Positions 12,470 to 24,699 of a stretch of DNA of 64,000 nt are shown here, piece after piece. The stretch is from Eustoma russellianum (taxonomy: Eukaryota > Streptophyta > Magnoliopsida > Gentianales > Gentianaceae): assembly GCA_036186865.1 (NCBI GenBank), contig AP025065.1, forward strand, positions 8,650,616 to 8,714,615, read 5' to 3'. Every line of letters starts with the position of its first letter. Position 1 is the first letter of the stretch. The translations under genes were made by a program, and so were the position numbers. Below the pieces are notes generated by a model. That model was not told where the DNA came from and made no database searches. It saw only the letters and a list, made by a program, of their open reading frames with translations.

Positions 12470-13104
12470 TATGATTGTCTTCCACATGGATTGACGCAGC
12501 ACTATGGGTTCTACTTGCATTCCAATGAATGCAGGCAGGCTGGGTATGATTTTAGTTTTAATCCTTAGCAATTATAACTCTACTATCTATCGATTACTCA
12601 CATCTGCTTTACTCATGTTTGGCTATACATGTACTACACCGGAGAGTTGGACTGATCCGCACATAATTTTATCATGGGGTCATGATAGATTCAGGAGACG
12701 GCTACATCAACATGGGCACAATATGGTTATCTCAGTTAGGATGGTGCGCTGGCAAGTGTTGTATGATATCCTCCCGCGTTTATTTTCTCTACCACCGGCT
12801 CACTGGAGTATCCAAGGCTATCAGCTGCGCAATCTATTTTTGGAAGCTACCTTATCACGTAGATTTTTGCATTTCTATGTATTGATCCAACCCTCCAATT
12901 ATATAAATATGTACGCTTTTTCCTTCGCCAAGGTTTTATCCACAAGGGTGGTTTTACTTGGCAAGGTTTTAATGCAGCATATCATATATGATTGGTGGTT
13001 GGCGATCATTAGCTCATTATTCCATTTATTTTCATACGATGATCTCTTTGTACTATGGTATTCCTCTGCCATAAGTGAGGTTATCTAATAAATAAATATT
13101 TTCT
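12470..13104 (+). other. L2 3' UTR hairpins
   Basis: The CTTCCACATGGATTG box (about 12479-12493) precedes a TTGCATT/AATGCAG hairpin and GGGTATGA. The conserved two-tier hairpin has outer arms GCCAAG 12927-12932 and CTTGGC 12957-12962 and inner arms CCAC 12940-12943 and GTGG 12948-12951. The terminal CCTC/GAGG hairpin is at 13063-13080. Homologous positions exist in four other LINE copies. Confidence 0.8.
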
Positions 13105-13650
13105 TTTAAAAAATATAAATAGAAAAATGTCGAAGGTCTCTGGCGATGTCGAATTCCAGCGGCATTAGCCGCCGCCATCGATCACTACGTAGTTCTGAAT
13201 TTCCATTGCGATTGCGAGTTACGCTTTTTGTTCGCCAATCGCCATTCCCTGCAGTCATTAACTTACGACATTTCGAATGACTTCAACGCCGCCTTCTTAT
13301 GCGGGTGTATTATCCGATAGATCAACAACCACTAACATTGCCATCTCTCCAAAACGGTCTCCAGGTATAAGGGCCTTCCGATGATATATTTTACTAATAG
13401 TGAAATTGATGCTCTTACGGCTCCTTTCCATTTCTCTTTGGTCGGCACATTTTGATATGGCCGCCCTCTATTGAAGGTCATTCGTGATGTTTTTGAGAAG
13501 ATTGTATTCAAGAATGATTTGCGCATTACTTTGATTGATCAATCACATGTTCTTTTAAATTTCCGGCATGAACAAGATTATATTAGATGCTTTTATCGTC
13601 GATCAAGGAGTATTTCTGGCTGTCATATGCGTGTAACTAAATGGACAGTC
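13105..13650 (+). mobile_element. LINE copy L3, 5' part only (interrupted by element A)
   Basis: It carries a 5' UTR with CTCTGGCGATG (near 13138) and an ORF1 start. Similarity to the other LINEs stops at 13650, inside the MRVTKWTV block, where the LTR of element A begins. The remainder of L3 must lie beyond the right edge of the window, on the far side of A. Confidence 0.85.
13277..13650 (+). pseudogene. L3 ORF1 N-terminal part (DUF4283)
   Basis: ATG 13277 gives MTSTPPSYAGVLSDRS, comparable to the L4 ORF1 start. A frameshift near 13365 moves into the DUF4283 frame (MIYFTNSEIDALTAPF), a TGA replaces the Trp of GTFWYGRP near 13452, and the frame then stays open through NFRHEQDYIRCFYRRS to the insertion point at 13650. 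Confidence 0.8.
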
Positions 13651-13838
13651 TATTGGACCGTGCACCTACAATAAACACCACTAGAGGGGAGGTGAATAGT
13701 GGTTAACAGAAATTACACTACTACCTTTAATTAAAAACCCCTTTGAAAACAGAATCTGAGACTACCTCAGATTTAGAGCCCGCTTTTGAAAAATTCTAAA
13801 ATCCTTGTACACAACTCCAAAAATTATGAAAATGTCCA
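13651..13838 (-). mobile_element. Element A 3' LTR, distal (U5) segment
   Basis: Minus-strand Sirevirus LTR end: it reads (inverted) TATTGGACCGTGCACC, matching the terminal sequence of the B LTRs except that the expected terminal TG/CA dinucleotide is TA here. Sirevirus landmarks include the CACTAGAGGGG pyrimidine/purine box. It is interrupted at 13838 by element B and continues at 24700. Confidence 0.9.
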
Positions 13839-16379
13839 TGTTGAGAAATACGTTTGGATAATTTTCAAAGTCATGATTTTAAGTGGTTAATACTTAAAAA
13901 TGTCATACATGGTGTTATATGTGATTAAAAGTTGAAAAAGTTGACATCGGTCTCTCAGGTTGTTGCACATCGATCGATGTCTAGGGTTTTTAGAAATAAT
14001 TTTCTAAAATGTGATAAAATGGTTGTTTTCGTTTGTACATGATTTATACATGTTCATTATGTGCTTATTATGTGTTTTTGGTGATTATTATTGTCTTGTG
14101 ACTAACGTGGCTTGGAAGTTTCTACAACTTACCAAAAAGGGCAAAATTGGTATTTTGAGTTTTGTAGGAACATGATATGGTGGAAATATTTCAAGAGCAT
14201 ATTCTTCTACTATTTATGATGACAAAGTTGGTATCATGGTTATTTCTGACCATCGGGGTCATTTCTGGAGTTTTCTCACACCAGGGGTATTTTGGTCATT
14301 TTACCCCTAAGGATATTTTTGGTATTTTCACTCAAGGAATCTCTTGAGCATATTATTATCTTCATTCTGGAGCTGTGTTATTATTATTTTGAAGATAATA
14401 CGGTGATCTTATATCTTATTCCCTCAACCGATGATATTGTTGACTATAGCTGGATATGTGACGATTTGAGATGTCACATTCTATTTTTTCTTGAAGACTC
14501 TCTTATATATGTTATAAGAGAACATTTATCATCATTATTCAGAGATATTAAAGGTGTCAAAGGTGTGTAAATGATCTCAACATATAAGAAGAAATGTTGG
14601 GGAATTTCGGTGTTACACATTGGCATAATCTTGTCAATTGTTATTTATTTATTTCTTCTTCAAAAATCTGAGTTGCTACACTTATATATATGTGTAAAAA
14701 CGTGATTGATAAGGTGGATATGATGTGGAGTTCATTTTATGAGTTGGAGACAAGTGGACCAACCAAAAAGGAGCTAGTTGGCAAAAATGCCAACTTGGAA
14801 ATTTCAAAAAGTGCTCAACGGCTATGTCTTTTCTTGGTGTATTTTCAGCAGATTTTTGAAGTCAAATGAAGACTTCACATGTCCTATTATGGTGCTTGAA
14901 GTTGGAGATAATTTGGTGATAATATCCTTCCTTATTTTAATTAAGGAAAAAACAAAATTATTTTTGGAAAATGAAAAATGTAGCAACGGCTACTACATAC
15001 AAAATGGAGCTGAATTTTGACTTTGAATTGATAATTGGTCACATGCCTATTCTTGTGCCAAGAAGTTGAGGAATTATCTTCTCTTATTATCTATTCTTGC
15101 TAATGATAATTCAAGACAAATTCCAAGTCATTTTTTAGTTGAAAATTTCAGCCACATAAAGTTGCCAAGGTGGACCAATCATTGTGTTTTATTTTGCCAA
15201 GTGTACAAAGCCAACCAACGATGAGAATACATTTGGAGTTGATGATGAAGATGATGACACATTGGCATTCTTATCTTCAAAGCTCAAATCACACTATAAA
15301 TAGAGGCATTGGTGAAGAAGATGAAACACACTTGAAGCTCACAAGCATTCTATAGCTTTCATATTCATCTTCTTGTTCTTGTTGTTGTATTTTGTGGTAG
15401 CAAAGGTGTTCTTGATATTTTTGTTGTGCTACAAGCCTCTTGAGCTTCATTTGTAAGATTGATTAGCCAACTTTATAAGGCTACATCAATAGGTGTTAGA
15501 GGAGTTGCAACTAAGTGTTGCTTAGAAGGTGATTATCCAAGTCTTGAATAGGGTTGGTGTATAACCCAAGGATCAAGCTTGGCTCTTGTTGTAAGGTGTT
15601 CATTTCATAGTGAAATCCAAGGAAAGGTGTTCCTTGGGACTGGAGTAGGTCACATTGACCGAACCAGGATAAATACTCGGTGTTCTTCTCTTGTTTCTTT
15701 ATTTCTGTTTTCTGCCCGTTTTTGACTGCAGTTTTCACCCAACTTCACACAATTTGAAAAAATAGCTAAACATTTTCAAAATTCGTGATTTTTGGTGGAG
15801 TTATACTTCAGACTGGTAGCTTTCATTTTCAATAAGAATCACTTGATTTGAGCAAGGGAAAGTTAGTCTTTCAGTCTTTGCAAGATAACTGCTCTAATCT
15901 AGCTGCAATCTGACCAGTTTTGAGAAAACTTAAATTCTGTATTTTTCAAGAATTGTTTAAGGTTAGGGCCTTTTAGAAACTTCATCTATACATCCTAAGG
16001 AGTGTTTTGATATAAAGATCAACCTTTTTGGTTGAGTATTCAAAGAGAAACACTGTTTGCAAAATCAGCAACATTCTGTCCAATTCTGTCCAGATTGACC
16101 ATCTAAATCTTTTTATTTATTTGAAAGGCCAAACGATCTTATTTTTGTCTGATTTTTGGACAGAGTCTTGTTAACTCATTGAAGTTAAATTTTGGAAAGT
16201 TTCATAATTTTTGAGTTGTGTACAATTATTTGTGAATTTTTGAAAAACGGGTTCTGAATCTGAGGTGGTCTCAGATTCTGTTTTCAAAGGGGATTTTAAC
16301 AAAGGGTTGTAGTGTAATTTCCGCTAACCACTATTCACCCCCCCTCTAGTGGTGTTTATTGTAGATGCACGGTCCAACA
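13839..16379 (+). repeat. Element B 5' LTR
   Basis: It starts TGTTGAGAAATACG and ends GGTCCAACA. A TATA box lies at 15295-15302 and the Sirevirus C-rich CACCCCCCC-TCTAG box near 16335-16350. It contains no genes; open frames of 60-90 codons occur identically in both LTRs only because the LTRs are copies. By my direct reading it has about 9 differences from the 3' LTR in the first 1.9 kb and about 27 in the last 0.6 kb. Confidence 0.95.
15295..15302 (+). promoter_or_regulatory. TATA box (TATAAATA) in B 5' LTR
   Basis: TATAAATAG in a sequence context conserved at 23612-23619 (B 3' LTR) and, on the minus strand, at 25603-25610 and 63701-63708 (A LTRs). Its conserved position about 1.46 kb into the LTR suggests the U3/R boundary lies shortly downstream. 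Transcription start not observed. Confidence 0.7.
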
Positions 16380-16381
16380 TT

Positions 16382-16394
16382 TGGTATCAGAGCC
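16382..16394 (+). other. Element B primer binding site
   Basis: TGGTATCAGAGCC, 2 bp after the 5' LTR end, is complementary to the 3' end of plant initiator-Met tRNA, the usual primer of Ty1/copia elements. Confidence 0.9.
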
Positions 16395-16502
16395 AGAGTA
16401 ACACCACTCAAAAGAAGCAAGATTCAACACCGTACGAACAATACAAGGCCAAGAAACAACAATTCATTATATACTGCTTGTCTCAAATCTAAGGTACATA
16501 CT

Positions 16503-18657
16503 ATGGCTATTGTTTCTCACAAAGGTGAGTTGGAAGGTATGTCTACACAACGCCCTCCTCTTTTTTATGGCAATAATTTTGTTCATTGGAAACTAAGAAT
16601 GAGGCTATTCTTAATGGCTATAGACATCGATTTATGGTCTATAGTTGAAGATGGGCCGTACATTCCAATGAAAGTTATACAAGTTAGTGGAGTAACTCAA
16701 GAGGTTGAAAAATATAAAAGTGAATGGTCATCGGATGATAAAAAAAATGTCCATGAATGCTAAAGCTATGCAATTACTTTTGAATGGACTTACAACTTCT
16801 GAACCAGGATATGTGTCTAATTGCACAAGCGCACACGACATGTGAAAATCACTTGTACTAAAGCACGAAGGTACTAGTGGTGTTAAAGAGTCAAAAATAA
16901 ACATGCTTATGACTGAATTAGAGACTTTCAAAATGATGCCAAACGAATCCATAACATCTATGGATTTGAGGATTACTAATATTTTCAATGCCCTTGAAGC
17001 TTTAGGGAAGTCATTTTCGAACAGTGAAAAGGTTCAAAAGGTTCTACGAAGTCTCCCTGCTGAATGGGATCCAAAGGTGACGGCAATCGAGGAGACAAAG
17101 TCAATCACCAAGATGGATGAATTGATCGGGTCTCTTAAAGTCTATGAGGTAAAACTGAACCAACGAAAGTCTGAATCTTCTAAGTCATCTGGTAAGTCAA
17201 TAGCTTTCAAAACAACCGAAACACATGCTAGTAATGATGATAGTAATAGTGATACTGAATTAGACGATGACTTGATATTGATCGCTAGAAAACTTAGAAA
17301 GTTTTTCAAACGTCCAAATAGGAATAGACAACGTAATTCTTCTTCTTCTTCTTCTCAACCTAGGAAGAATAACACAAACAAATGGTATAATAAAGAATTA
17401 AAGTGTTATGAATGCGTTCAAAAAGGACATATTTCATACGACTGTCCCACGAAAAAAAATAATAATAACAACAACAATAATAAACAAGCCAATGACAAGG
17501 AGGCTCAAACGACAAAGACAAAGGAGTCTAAGGCAAGAAAAGGGAAACGAGCAATGAAGGTGAGCACATGGAGCGACTCATCCGACTCAGAATCCGAAAC
17601 TGAGGAAGCTCAAGTCTGCTTCGTATCCAACGAGGTATGTTCTTCTTCTGATAGTGATTCTGATAGTGACATGACATTTGATAAAATGTATGAAGAATTC
17701 CTAAGAATGCATGCTCACTGTAAGAGGCTCTCTAAAGAAAAGAAGAAACTAGTTGAAGAAAATGACAAGTTGAAGACGTCCAACTTGGAATTTTCGGATC
17801 AACTAGAATCTCTTAAACAAGAGTCTACTAATACTCTTGATTCTTTAGAGAATAAAATTGAATCATATAGGAAAGATGAACAAAAGTTACAAATGGAAAA
17901 TAAAATGTTAAAATCCAAGTTAGAAAGTTGTGAAAATGAAATAGTGCAACTTAAGTCTTCTAAATTTACCTTAGAAAAAATGATAGAACAATTTAAATCT
18001 GGTGCAAATATGTTAGATACACTTATATCATCACAAAAGTATGGAAATGATAAAACTGGATTGGGATATAAAGAAGAAGATGACAAATCAGATAAAAAGA
18101 CTCAGTTTGTATCATCAACTACGAAACAACCTTATAAAGTTATAAAAACAAATTTTTCTACTAAATCTTCTTCTACTCCTTCTTCTACTTATTCAAAGAT
18201 AAAGATGCAGCATACACCCATAAAAACACACATGCATAACTATACATCTAGGCCAAACTTTGCATCTAGACAACCTAGAAATTATGCCTATATGTATACA
18301 AATGCAACTAGACATAATAAAAAGCATCCAACTTATTATGAACCTAAGTATATGCAACACTCTTATAAGTCTTATAGAAATGCCTATGAACACACTTATA
18401 CTGCGCCATTCAAGAAACAAAATCGCATGCCTTATGCACATTATAAAATTCGGCCATCCTATAATGATTATCAACCATGGCACAACATGTATAACAATGC
18501 ATCTTCACTTATGTGGACTAATCATGTATATGCTAATTCTTCTTATTTTCCAAATTATAACAATGCTAAAAATGTGCCTAGAAGGTATATTCAAGTTTGG
18601 ATACCTAAGGGATATCTAAACAAGAATAGTGCCCCTAACATTCAAGGACCCAAATAA
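16503..18657 (+). pseudogene. Element B gag (Sirevirus gag with CCHC and coiled coils)
   Basis: Gag forms the cytoplasmic particle. ATG 16503 begins MAIVSHKGELEGMS, followed by the copia gag core (PPLFYGNNFVHWKLRM). A frameshift in an A-run at 16740-16747 and a TGA replacing Trp near 16844 break the N-terminal third; the frame is then open from about 16848. The zinc knuckle CYECVQKGHISYDC is at about 17404-17445, followed by an Asn/Lys-rich linker, a Ser/Asp/Glu-rich acidic stretch, and a long Lys/Glu/Leu coiled coil at about 17690-18000 (mostly heptad-like). A Tyr/His/Asn-rich C-terminal part follows. Gag ends at TAA 18655-18657, in the same frame as pol. Confidence 0.9.
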
Positions 18658-18687
18658 AGGGTACCTAAAACTTTGTCTCCATTGTAG

Positions 18688-21600
18688 GAACAACGCAAGG
18701 AATATAAGAAGGAGGCAAAGTCAAAGAATCTAAAAACCAAATGGTTTTTAGATAGTGGATGTTCGAGGCATATGACGGGTAACCCCAAACTATTCACAGA
18801 ACTTGAACATATTGATGGTGGAAGGGTGACATTCAGTGACAACAACAAAGGAAAAGTTGTTGGAAGAGGAACAATCAGGGACCCTAACACATTTCAAATA
18901 CGAAATGTGTTATTAGTAAGCAATCTATCCTATAATTTACTTAGTATTTCTCAACTTATAGATTGTGGTTATAGTGTCTCCTTTCTTCCCAATTCTTGTG
19001 ATATAATAAATGAAAAAGGAGAAATAGTATTAAAAGGAAATAGAGATGGAAATATTTATACTCTTACCTTAGATAACATGTTAGATGCTAAGGTTAAATG
19101 TCTAATATCAAATGACTTAGATGTAAATTTATGGCATAGAAGATTAGGCCATATAGGAATTTCAACTATTAAGAAATTGTCTAAGAAGAATCTAATTAGA
19201 GGAATGCCTAAGTTAGACTTGGATAATTTTCAAATGTGTGAAACATGTATTAAGGGAAAACACATTAAAGAAACCTTAAAACCAAAACATGAAGTGAGTA
19301 CTAGTCATGTACTAGAATTGCTTCACTTAGACTTATTTGGTCCAAGTAGGACAAGAAGTCTAGGTGGACACTACTATGTGTGTGTCATAGTAGATGATTA
19401 CTCACGCTACACATGGACATTGTTCTTAACACACAAAGACGATGCTCCATTAGCAATCGAAACTCTTATCAAGCAACTTGAAAACATTTATGAAGAAAAT
19501 GTTAAAAGGATTAGAAGTGATAGAGGTGGAGAATTTAAAAACAAAGACGTAATCAAACTTTGTGAACTACATGGAATAAAACATGAATTCTCACCACCTA
19601 GAACACCACAACTCAATGGAGTTGTTGAACGTAAAAATAGAACAATTCAAGAAGTTGCTAGGACAATGCTGTGTGAAAATAAATTACCTAAATATTTATG
19701 GGCTGAAGCTGTTAGTTGTGCATGCTATATTATAAATAGGCTTACCATTAGAAAGAAATTAAATAAAACGCCTTATGAATTGCTAAACAATAGACAACCT
19801 AAGATAGATTATCTTAAAGTATTTGGATGTAAATGTTTTGTGCTAAACACTAAGGATAATCTAGATAAATTTGAACAAAAGTCTATTGAATGCATATTTG
19901 TTGGGTATTCAACTAACTCAAGAGCATATAGGTGTTATAATCCTGCATCTAGAAAGATAATTGAATCCATACATGTTAAATTCAATGAAAATGCATGTTT
20001 TGAAGTTAGTGATAAACATCAACAAGAAACAAATGTTGAAAATATGTTTGATGATGATATATTACTTGAGCCTGTACTTGATCATCTAGAACCAACTCCC
20101 CCTGAACAAGACATGCATGAACCCTTAGGTGATATAAATGAAGAAACTTTGCAATTGGAAGATAATGTAACTAATGATCCAGTTACATATGATAATGTTC
20201 ACACTAATGAAACATTTGAACAAGATGAGGGTGAACCTAGACGATCTAGGAATTGGTGGCACCCTAGAGAATTAATCATTGGGGATCCAAGTGTTGGGGT
20301 TAGAACACGTAGAAATATAAGTCAACTTGAAGGACATAGCTTAATCTCACAATTAGAACCTAAGAATGTAAAGGAAGCCTTAGGTGACATATCATGGATA
20401 GAAGCTATGCATGAGGAATTGAACCAATTCACAAGGAACAATGTGTGGGACTTAGTACCTAAACCTGAAGATAAGTCTATCATAGGAACTAAATGGGTGT
20501 TTAGGAATAAGATGGACGAACAAGGAAACATTACAAGGAATAAGGCTAGACTAGTCGTACAAGGTTATAATCAACAAGAAGGTATAGATTATGAAGAAAC
20601 CTTTGCACCCGTTGCACGACTAGAAGCAATTAGATTATTACTTGCGATTGCAAGTCTAAGTAACATTAAACTCTTCCAAATGGATGTCAAGAGTGCTTTC
20701 TTGAATGGATACATCCAAGAAGAGGTGTTTGTCAAACAACCCCCTGGATTCGAAGATTCAAAGAATCGTAACCATGTTTACAAGCTTAAGAAAGCTTTAT
20801 ATGGTTTAAAACAAGCTCCAAGAGCTTGGTATGATAGATTTGCAAACTTTCTTATTGCAAATAATTATCAAAGGGGAACTATAGACAACACATTATTCCT
20901 AAAAAGAAAAGGTAATGATTTGTTAATAGTTCAAATATACGTTGACGATATCATCTTTGGTTCAACCAACCCTACCTTAGTAAAAGACTTTGAAGAGTGT
21001 ATGAAGTCGGAGTTTGAAATGTCAATGGTAGGAGAGTTGAATTATTTCTTAGGACTTCAAATTAAACAAACCCCTCAAGGAATTCATATTAGCCAACTTA
21101 AGTATGTCAATGATATGATTAAGAAGTTTGGTTTTGAAGAATTGAAACCTACAACTACCCCCATAAGTGTTAGTACCAAACTTGATAAGGATGAAAATAG
21201 TAAACCTTTTGATAACACACTCTATAGGTCTATGATTGGATCACTGTTATACTTAACTGCATCAAGACCTGATATTATGTTTAGTGTGTGTATGTGTGCT
21301 AGGTTTCAATCTTGTCCTAAGGTATCACATTACAATGCCGTGAAAAAGATCTTTAGATATCTTAAGCATACACCTCACTTAGGACTGTGGTATGATAGAA
21401 ATGCTAAGTTGGAATTACACGCATATAGTGATGCTGATTATGGTGGTTGCAAGTTAGATAGAAAATCCACTAGCGGTACTTGTCAATTCATAGGAACCAA
21501 CTTGATCTCTTGGTTTTCTAAAAAATAAGCTAGTGTAGCTCTTTCTACCACTGAAGCCGAGTATATTGCTTTGAGTTTATGTACTACCCAAATACTCTGG

Positions 21601-21891
21601 CTTATACAGCAACTTAGTGATTTTGGCATTAAAATGAAAAAGATTCTAATTTTCTGCGATAGCACAAGTGCAATCAATCTTTCCCGGAATCCGGTGCTTC
21701 ATTCTAAGGCCAAACACATTGAGGTGCGATACCACTTTCTTCGCGATCATGTTCAAAATGAGGATATAGTGATAAACCATATAAGAACTGATCACCAAAT
21801 CGCTGATATCTTTACCAAACCCCTTAATCAAGCCAATTTTGAAAACTTACGAGCAAAATTAGGAATGATGACTTACGATACCATTGCATAG
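18688..21891 (+). pseudogene. Element B pol (PR-IN-RT-RNase H), one nonsense codon
   Basis: Polyprotein for cDNA synthesis and integration. Aspartic protease WFLDSGCSRHMTG (DSG at 18751-18759); GAG-pre-integrase and HHCC zinc site (NLWHRRLGH ... CETCIKGKH) at about 19120-19260; integrase D,D,E seen as LLHLDLFGP, RSDRGGEF and VVERKNR; RT with KWVFRNK, MDVKSAFLNG, YGLKQAPRAW and YVDDIIFG (20938-20961); RNase H with YSDADYGG, STTEAEYIAL, and FCDSTSA near 21655. No ATG opens the protease region, and the frame is continuous with gag except for TAA 18655 and TAG 18685. TAA at 21526-21528 replaces the Gln codon inside RNase H (SKK-stop-ASVALST). There is no env-like frame before the 3' LTR. Confidence 0.93.
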
Positions 21892-22155
21892 TTCTATCTT
21901 TTGCATGATTTGCAAAATAAAGGGGGAGATAGAATAAGCACATGATTTTAGATTTTAGTTGGTAAGTCATCATTTGGTATGAAATGATAAGTTTCAATTG
22001 GTTATGAGTTGAGCATAGGTTAAGGGGGAGAGTATGAGTTGAGGGGGAGCAACATACTATTTAAAAGTTGAAAACATTTGGTTAAATTTTTAATTATAAG
22101 TTGTGACATTAAAATCGTGTTAGGTTATTTTGAAAATCATCCAAAAGGGGGAGAA
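21892..22155 (+). other. Element B polypurine-tract region (four G-rich tracts)
   Basis: The functional tract AAAAGGGGGAGAA (22143-22155) touches the 3' LTR. Similar AAGGGGGAGA tracts lie at 21914-21929, 22021-22032 and 22040-22049. Multiple polypurine tracts are a known Sirevirus hallmark. No coding frame is present. Confidence 0.88.
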
Positions 22156-24699
22156 TGTTGAGAAATACGTTTGGATAATTTTCAAAGTCATGATTTTAAG
22201 TGGTTAATACTTAAAAATGTCATACATGGTGTTATATGTGATTAAAAGTTGAAAAAGTTGACATCGGTCTCTCAGGTTGTTGCACATCGATCGATGTCTA
22301 GGGTTTTTAGAAATAATTTTCTAAAATGTGATAAAATGGTTGTTTTCGTTTGTACATGATTTATACATGTTCATTATGTGCTTATTATGTGTTTTTGGTG
22401 ATTATTATTGTCTTGTGACTAACGTGCCTTGGAAGTTTCTACAACTTACCAAAAAGGGCAAAATTGGTATTTTGAGTTTTGTAGGAACATGATATGGTGA
22501 AAATATTTCAAGAGCATATTCTTCTACTATTTATGATGACAAAGTTGGTATCATGGTTATTTCTGACCATCGGGGTCATTTCTGGAGTTTTCTCACACCA
22601 GGGGTATTTTGGTCATTTGACCCCCAAGGATATTTTTGGTATTTTCACTCAAGGAATCTCTTGAGCATATTATTATCTTCATTCTGGAGCTGTGTTATTA
22701 TTATTTTGAAGATAATACGGTGGTCTTATATCTTATTCTCTCGACCGATGATATTGTTGACTATAGCTGGATATGTGACGATTTGAGATGTCACATTCTA
22801 TTTTTTCTTGAAGACTCTCTTATATATGTTATAAGAGAACATTTATCATCATTATTCAGAGATATTAAAGGTGTCAAAGGTGTGTAAATGATCTCAACAT
22901 ATAAGAAGAAATGTTGGGGAATTTCGGTGTTACACATTGGCATAATCTTGTCAATTGTTATTTATTTATTTCTTCTTCAAAAATCTGAGTTGCTACACTT
23001 ATATATATGTGTAAAAACGTGATTGATAAGGTGGATATGATGTGGAGTTCATTTTATGAGTTGGAGACAAGTGGACCAACCAAAAAGGAGCTAGTTGGCA
23101 AAAATGCCAACTTGGAAATTTCAAAAAGTGCTCAACGGCTATGTCTTTTCTTGGTGTATTTTCAGCAGATTTTTGAAGTCAAATGAAGACTTCACATGTC
23201 CTATTATGGTGCTTGAAGTTGGAGATAATTTGGTTATAATATCCTTCCTTATTTTAATTAAGGAAAAAACAAAATTATTTTTGGAAAATGAAAAATGTAG
23301 CAACGGCTACTACATACAAAATGGAGCTGAATTTTGACTTTGAATTGGTAATTGGTCACATGCCTATTCTTGTGCCAAGAAGTTGAGGAATTATCTTCTC
23401 TTATTATCTATTCTTGCTAATGATAATTCAAGACAAATTCCAAGTCATTTTTTAGTTGAAAATTTCAGCCACATAAAGTTGCCAAGGTGGACCAATCATT
23501 GTGTTTTATTTTGCCAAGTGTACAAAGCCAACCAACGATGAGAATACATTTGGAGTTGATGATGAAGATGATGACACATTGGCATTCTTATCTTCAAAGC
23601 TCAAATCACACTATAAATAGAGGCATTGGTGAAGAAGATGAAACACACTTGAAGCTCACAAGCATTCTATAGCTTTCATATTCATCTTCTTGTTCTTGTT
23701 GTTGTATTTTGTGGTAGCAAAGGTGTTCTTGATATTTTTGTTGTGCTACAAGCCTCTTGAGCTTCATTTGTAAGATTGATTAGCCAACTTTATAAGGCTA
23801 CATCAATAGGTGTTAGAGGAGTTGCAACTAAGTGTTGCTTAGAAGGTGATTATCCAAGTCTTGAATAGGGTTGGTGTATAACCCAAGGATCAAGCTTGGC
23901 TCTTGTTGTAAGGTGTTCATTTCATAGTGAAATCCAAGGAAAGGTGTTCCTTGGGACTGGAGTAGGTCACATTGACCGAACCAGGATAAATACTCGGTGT
24001 TCTTCTCTTGTTTCTTTATTTCTGTTTTCTGCCCGTTTTTGACTGCAGTTTTCACCCAACTTCACACAATTTGAAAAAATATCTAAACACTTTCAAAATT
24101 CTTGATTTTTGGTGGAGTTATACTTCAGACTGTTAGCTTTCATTTGCAACAAGAATCACTTGATTTGGGCAAGGGAAAGTTAGTCTTTCAGTCTATGCAA
24201 GATAACTGCTCTAATCTGGCTGCAATCTGACCAGTTTTGAGAAAACTTAAATTCTGTATTTTTCAAGAATTGTTTAAGGTCAGGGCCTTTTAGAAACTTC
24301 ATCTATACATCCTAAGGAGTGTTTTGATATAAAGATCAATATTTTTGGTTGAGTATTCAAAGAGAAACACTGTTTGCAAAATCAGCAACATTCTGTCCAA
24401 TTCTGTCCAGATTGACCATCTGAATCTTTTTATTTGTTTGAAAGGTCAAATGATCTTATTTTTGTCTGAGTTTTGGATAGAGTCTTTTTAACTCATTGAA
24501 GTTAAATTCTGGAAAGTTTCATAATTTTTAGAGTTGTGTACACTTATTTGTGAATTTTTGAAAAAGGGTTCTGAATCTGAGGTGGTCTCAGATTCTGTTT
24601 TCAAAGGAGATTTTAACAAAGGGTTGTAGTGTAATTTCTGCTAACCACTATTCACCCCCCCCCCTCTAGTGGTGTTTGTTGTAGGTGCACGGTCCAACA
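22156..24699 (+). repeat. Element B 3' LTR
   Basis: TGTTGAGAAATACG to GGTCCAACA, 2,544 bp, followed by the GTCCA duplication. TATA box at 23612-23619. A near-perfect copy of the 5' LTR up to about 24075; the rest is visibly more different. Confidence 0.95.

Larger units (their letters stand above)
7183..13104 (+). mobile_element. LINE copy L2, full length but degenerate
   Basis: Same structure as L1: 5' UTR with a CTCTGGCG motif, ORF1 (7356-8617), ORF2 (8614-12469), a 3' UTR with hairpins and the CCTCTGCC...GTGAGG terminal box (13063-13080). The 3' tail runs almost directly into the 5' UTR of L3 with only a short A/T spacer. Nonsense codons and frameshifts are fewer than in L1 but enough to inactivate both frames. 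Confidence 0.9.
13839..24699 (+). mobile_element. Sirevirus B: complete Ty1/copia element with both LTRs
   Basis: 10,861 bp with TG...CA LTRs of 2,541 and 2,544 bp, a tRNA-iMet primer site, gag, pol in copia order (PR-IN-RT-RNase H), repeated polypurine tracts, and an exact 5-bp duplication GTCCA at 13834-13838 and 24700-24704. Very long LTRs, a coiled-coil-rich gag and multiple polypurine tracts place it in the Sirevirus genus. It is inserted inside the 3' LTR of element A, a relative in the opposite orientation. A frameshift and nonsense codons in gag and a nonsense codon in pol make it non-autonomous. Confidence 0.95.

Noticed and set aside
14292..15738. Several 60-92-codon frames present twice (also at 22553-24055)
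   Set aside because: They are in the two LTRs of element B and duplicate only because the LTRs are copies; no coding features.
16382..16394. Possible tRNA fragment
   Set aside because: The tRNA-complementary sequence is the retrotransposon primer binding site; no cloverleaf or A/B box surrounds it.
21892..22155. Env-like gene of Sireviruses after pol
   Set aside because: Only 264 bp lie between pol and the 3' LTR, filled by polypurine tracts; no open frame.
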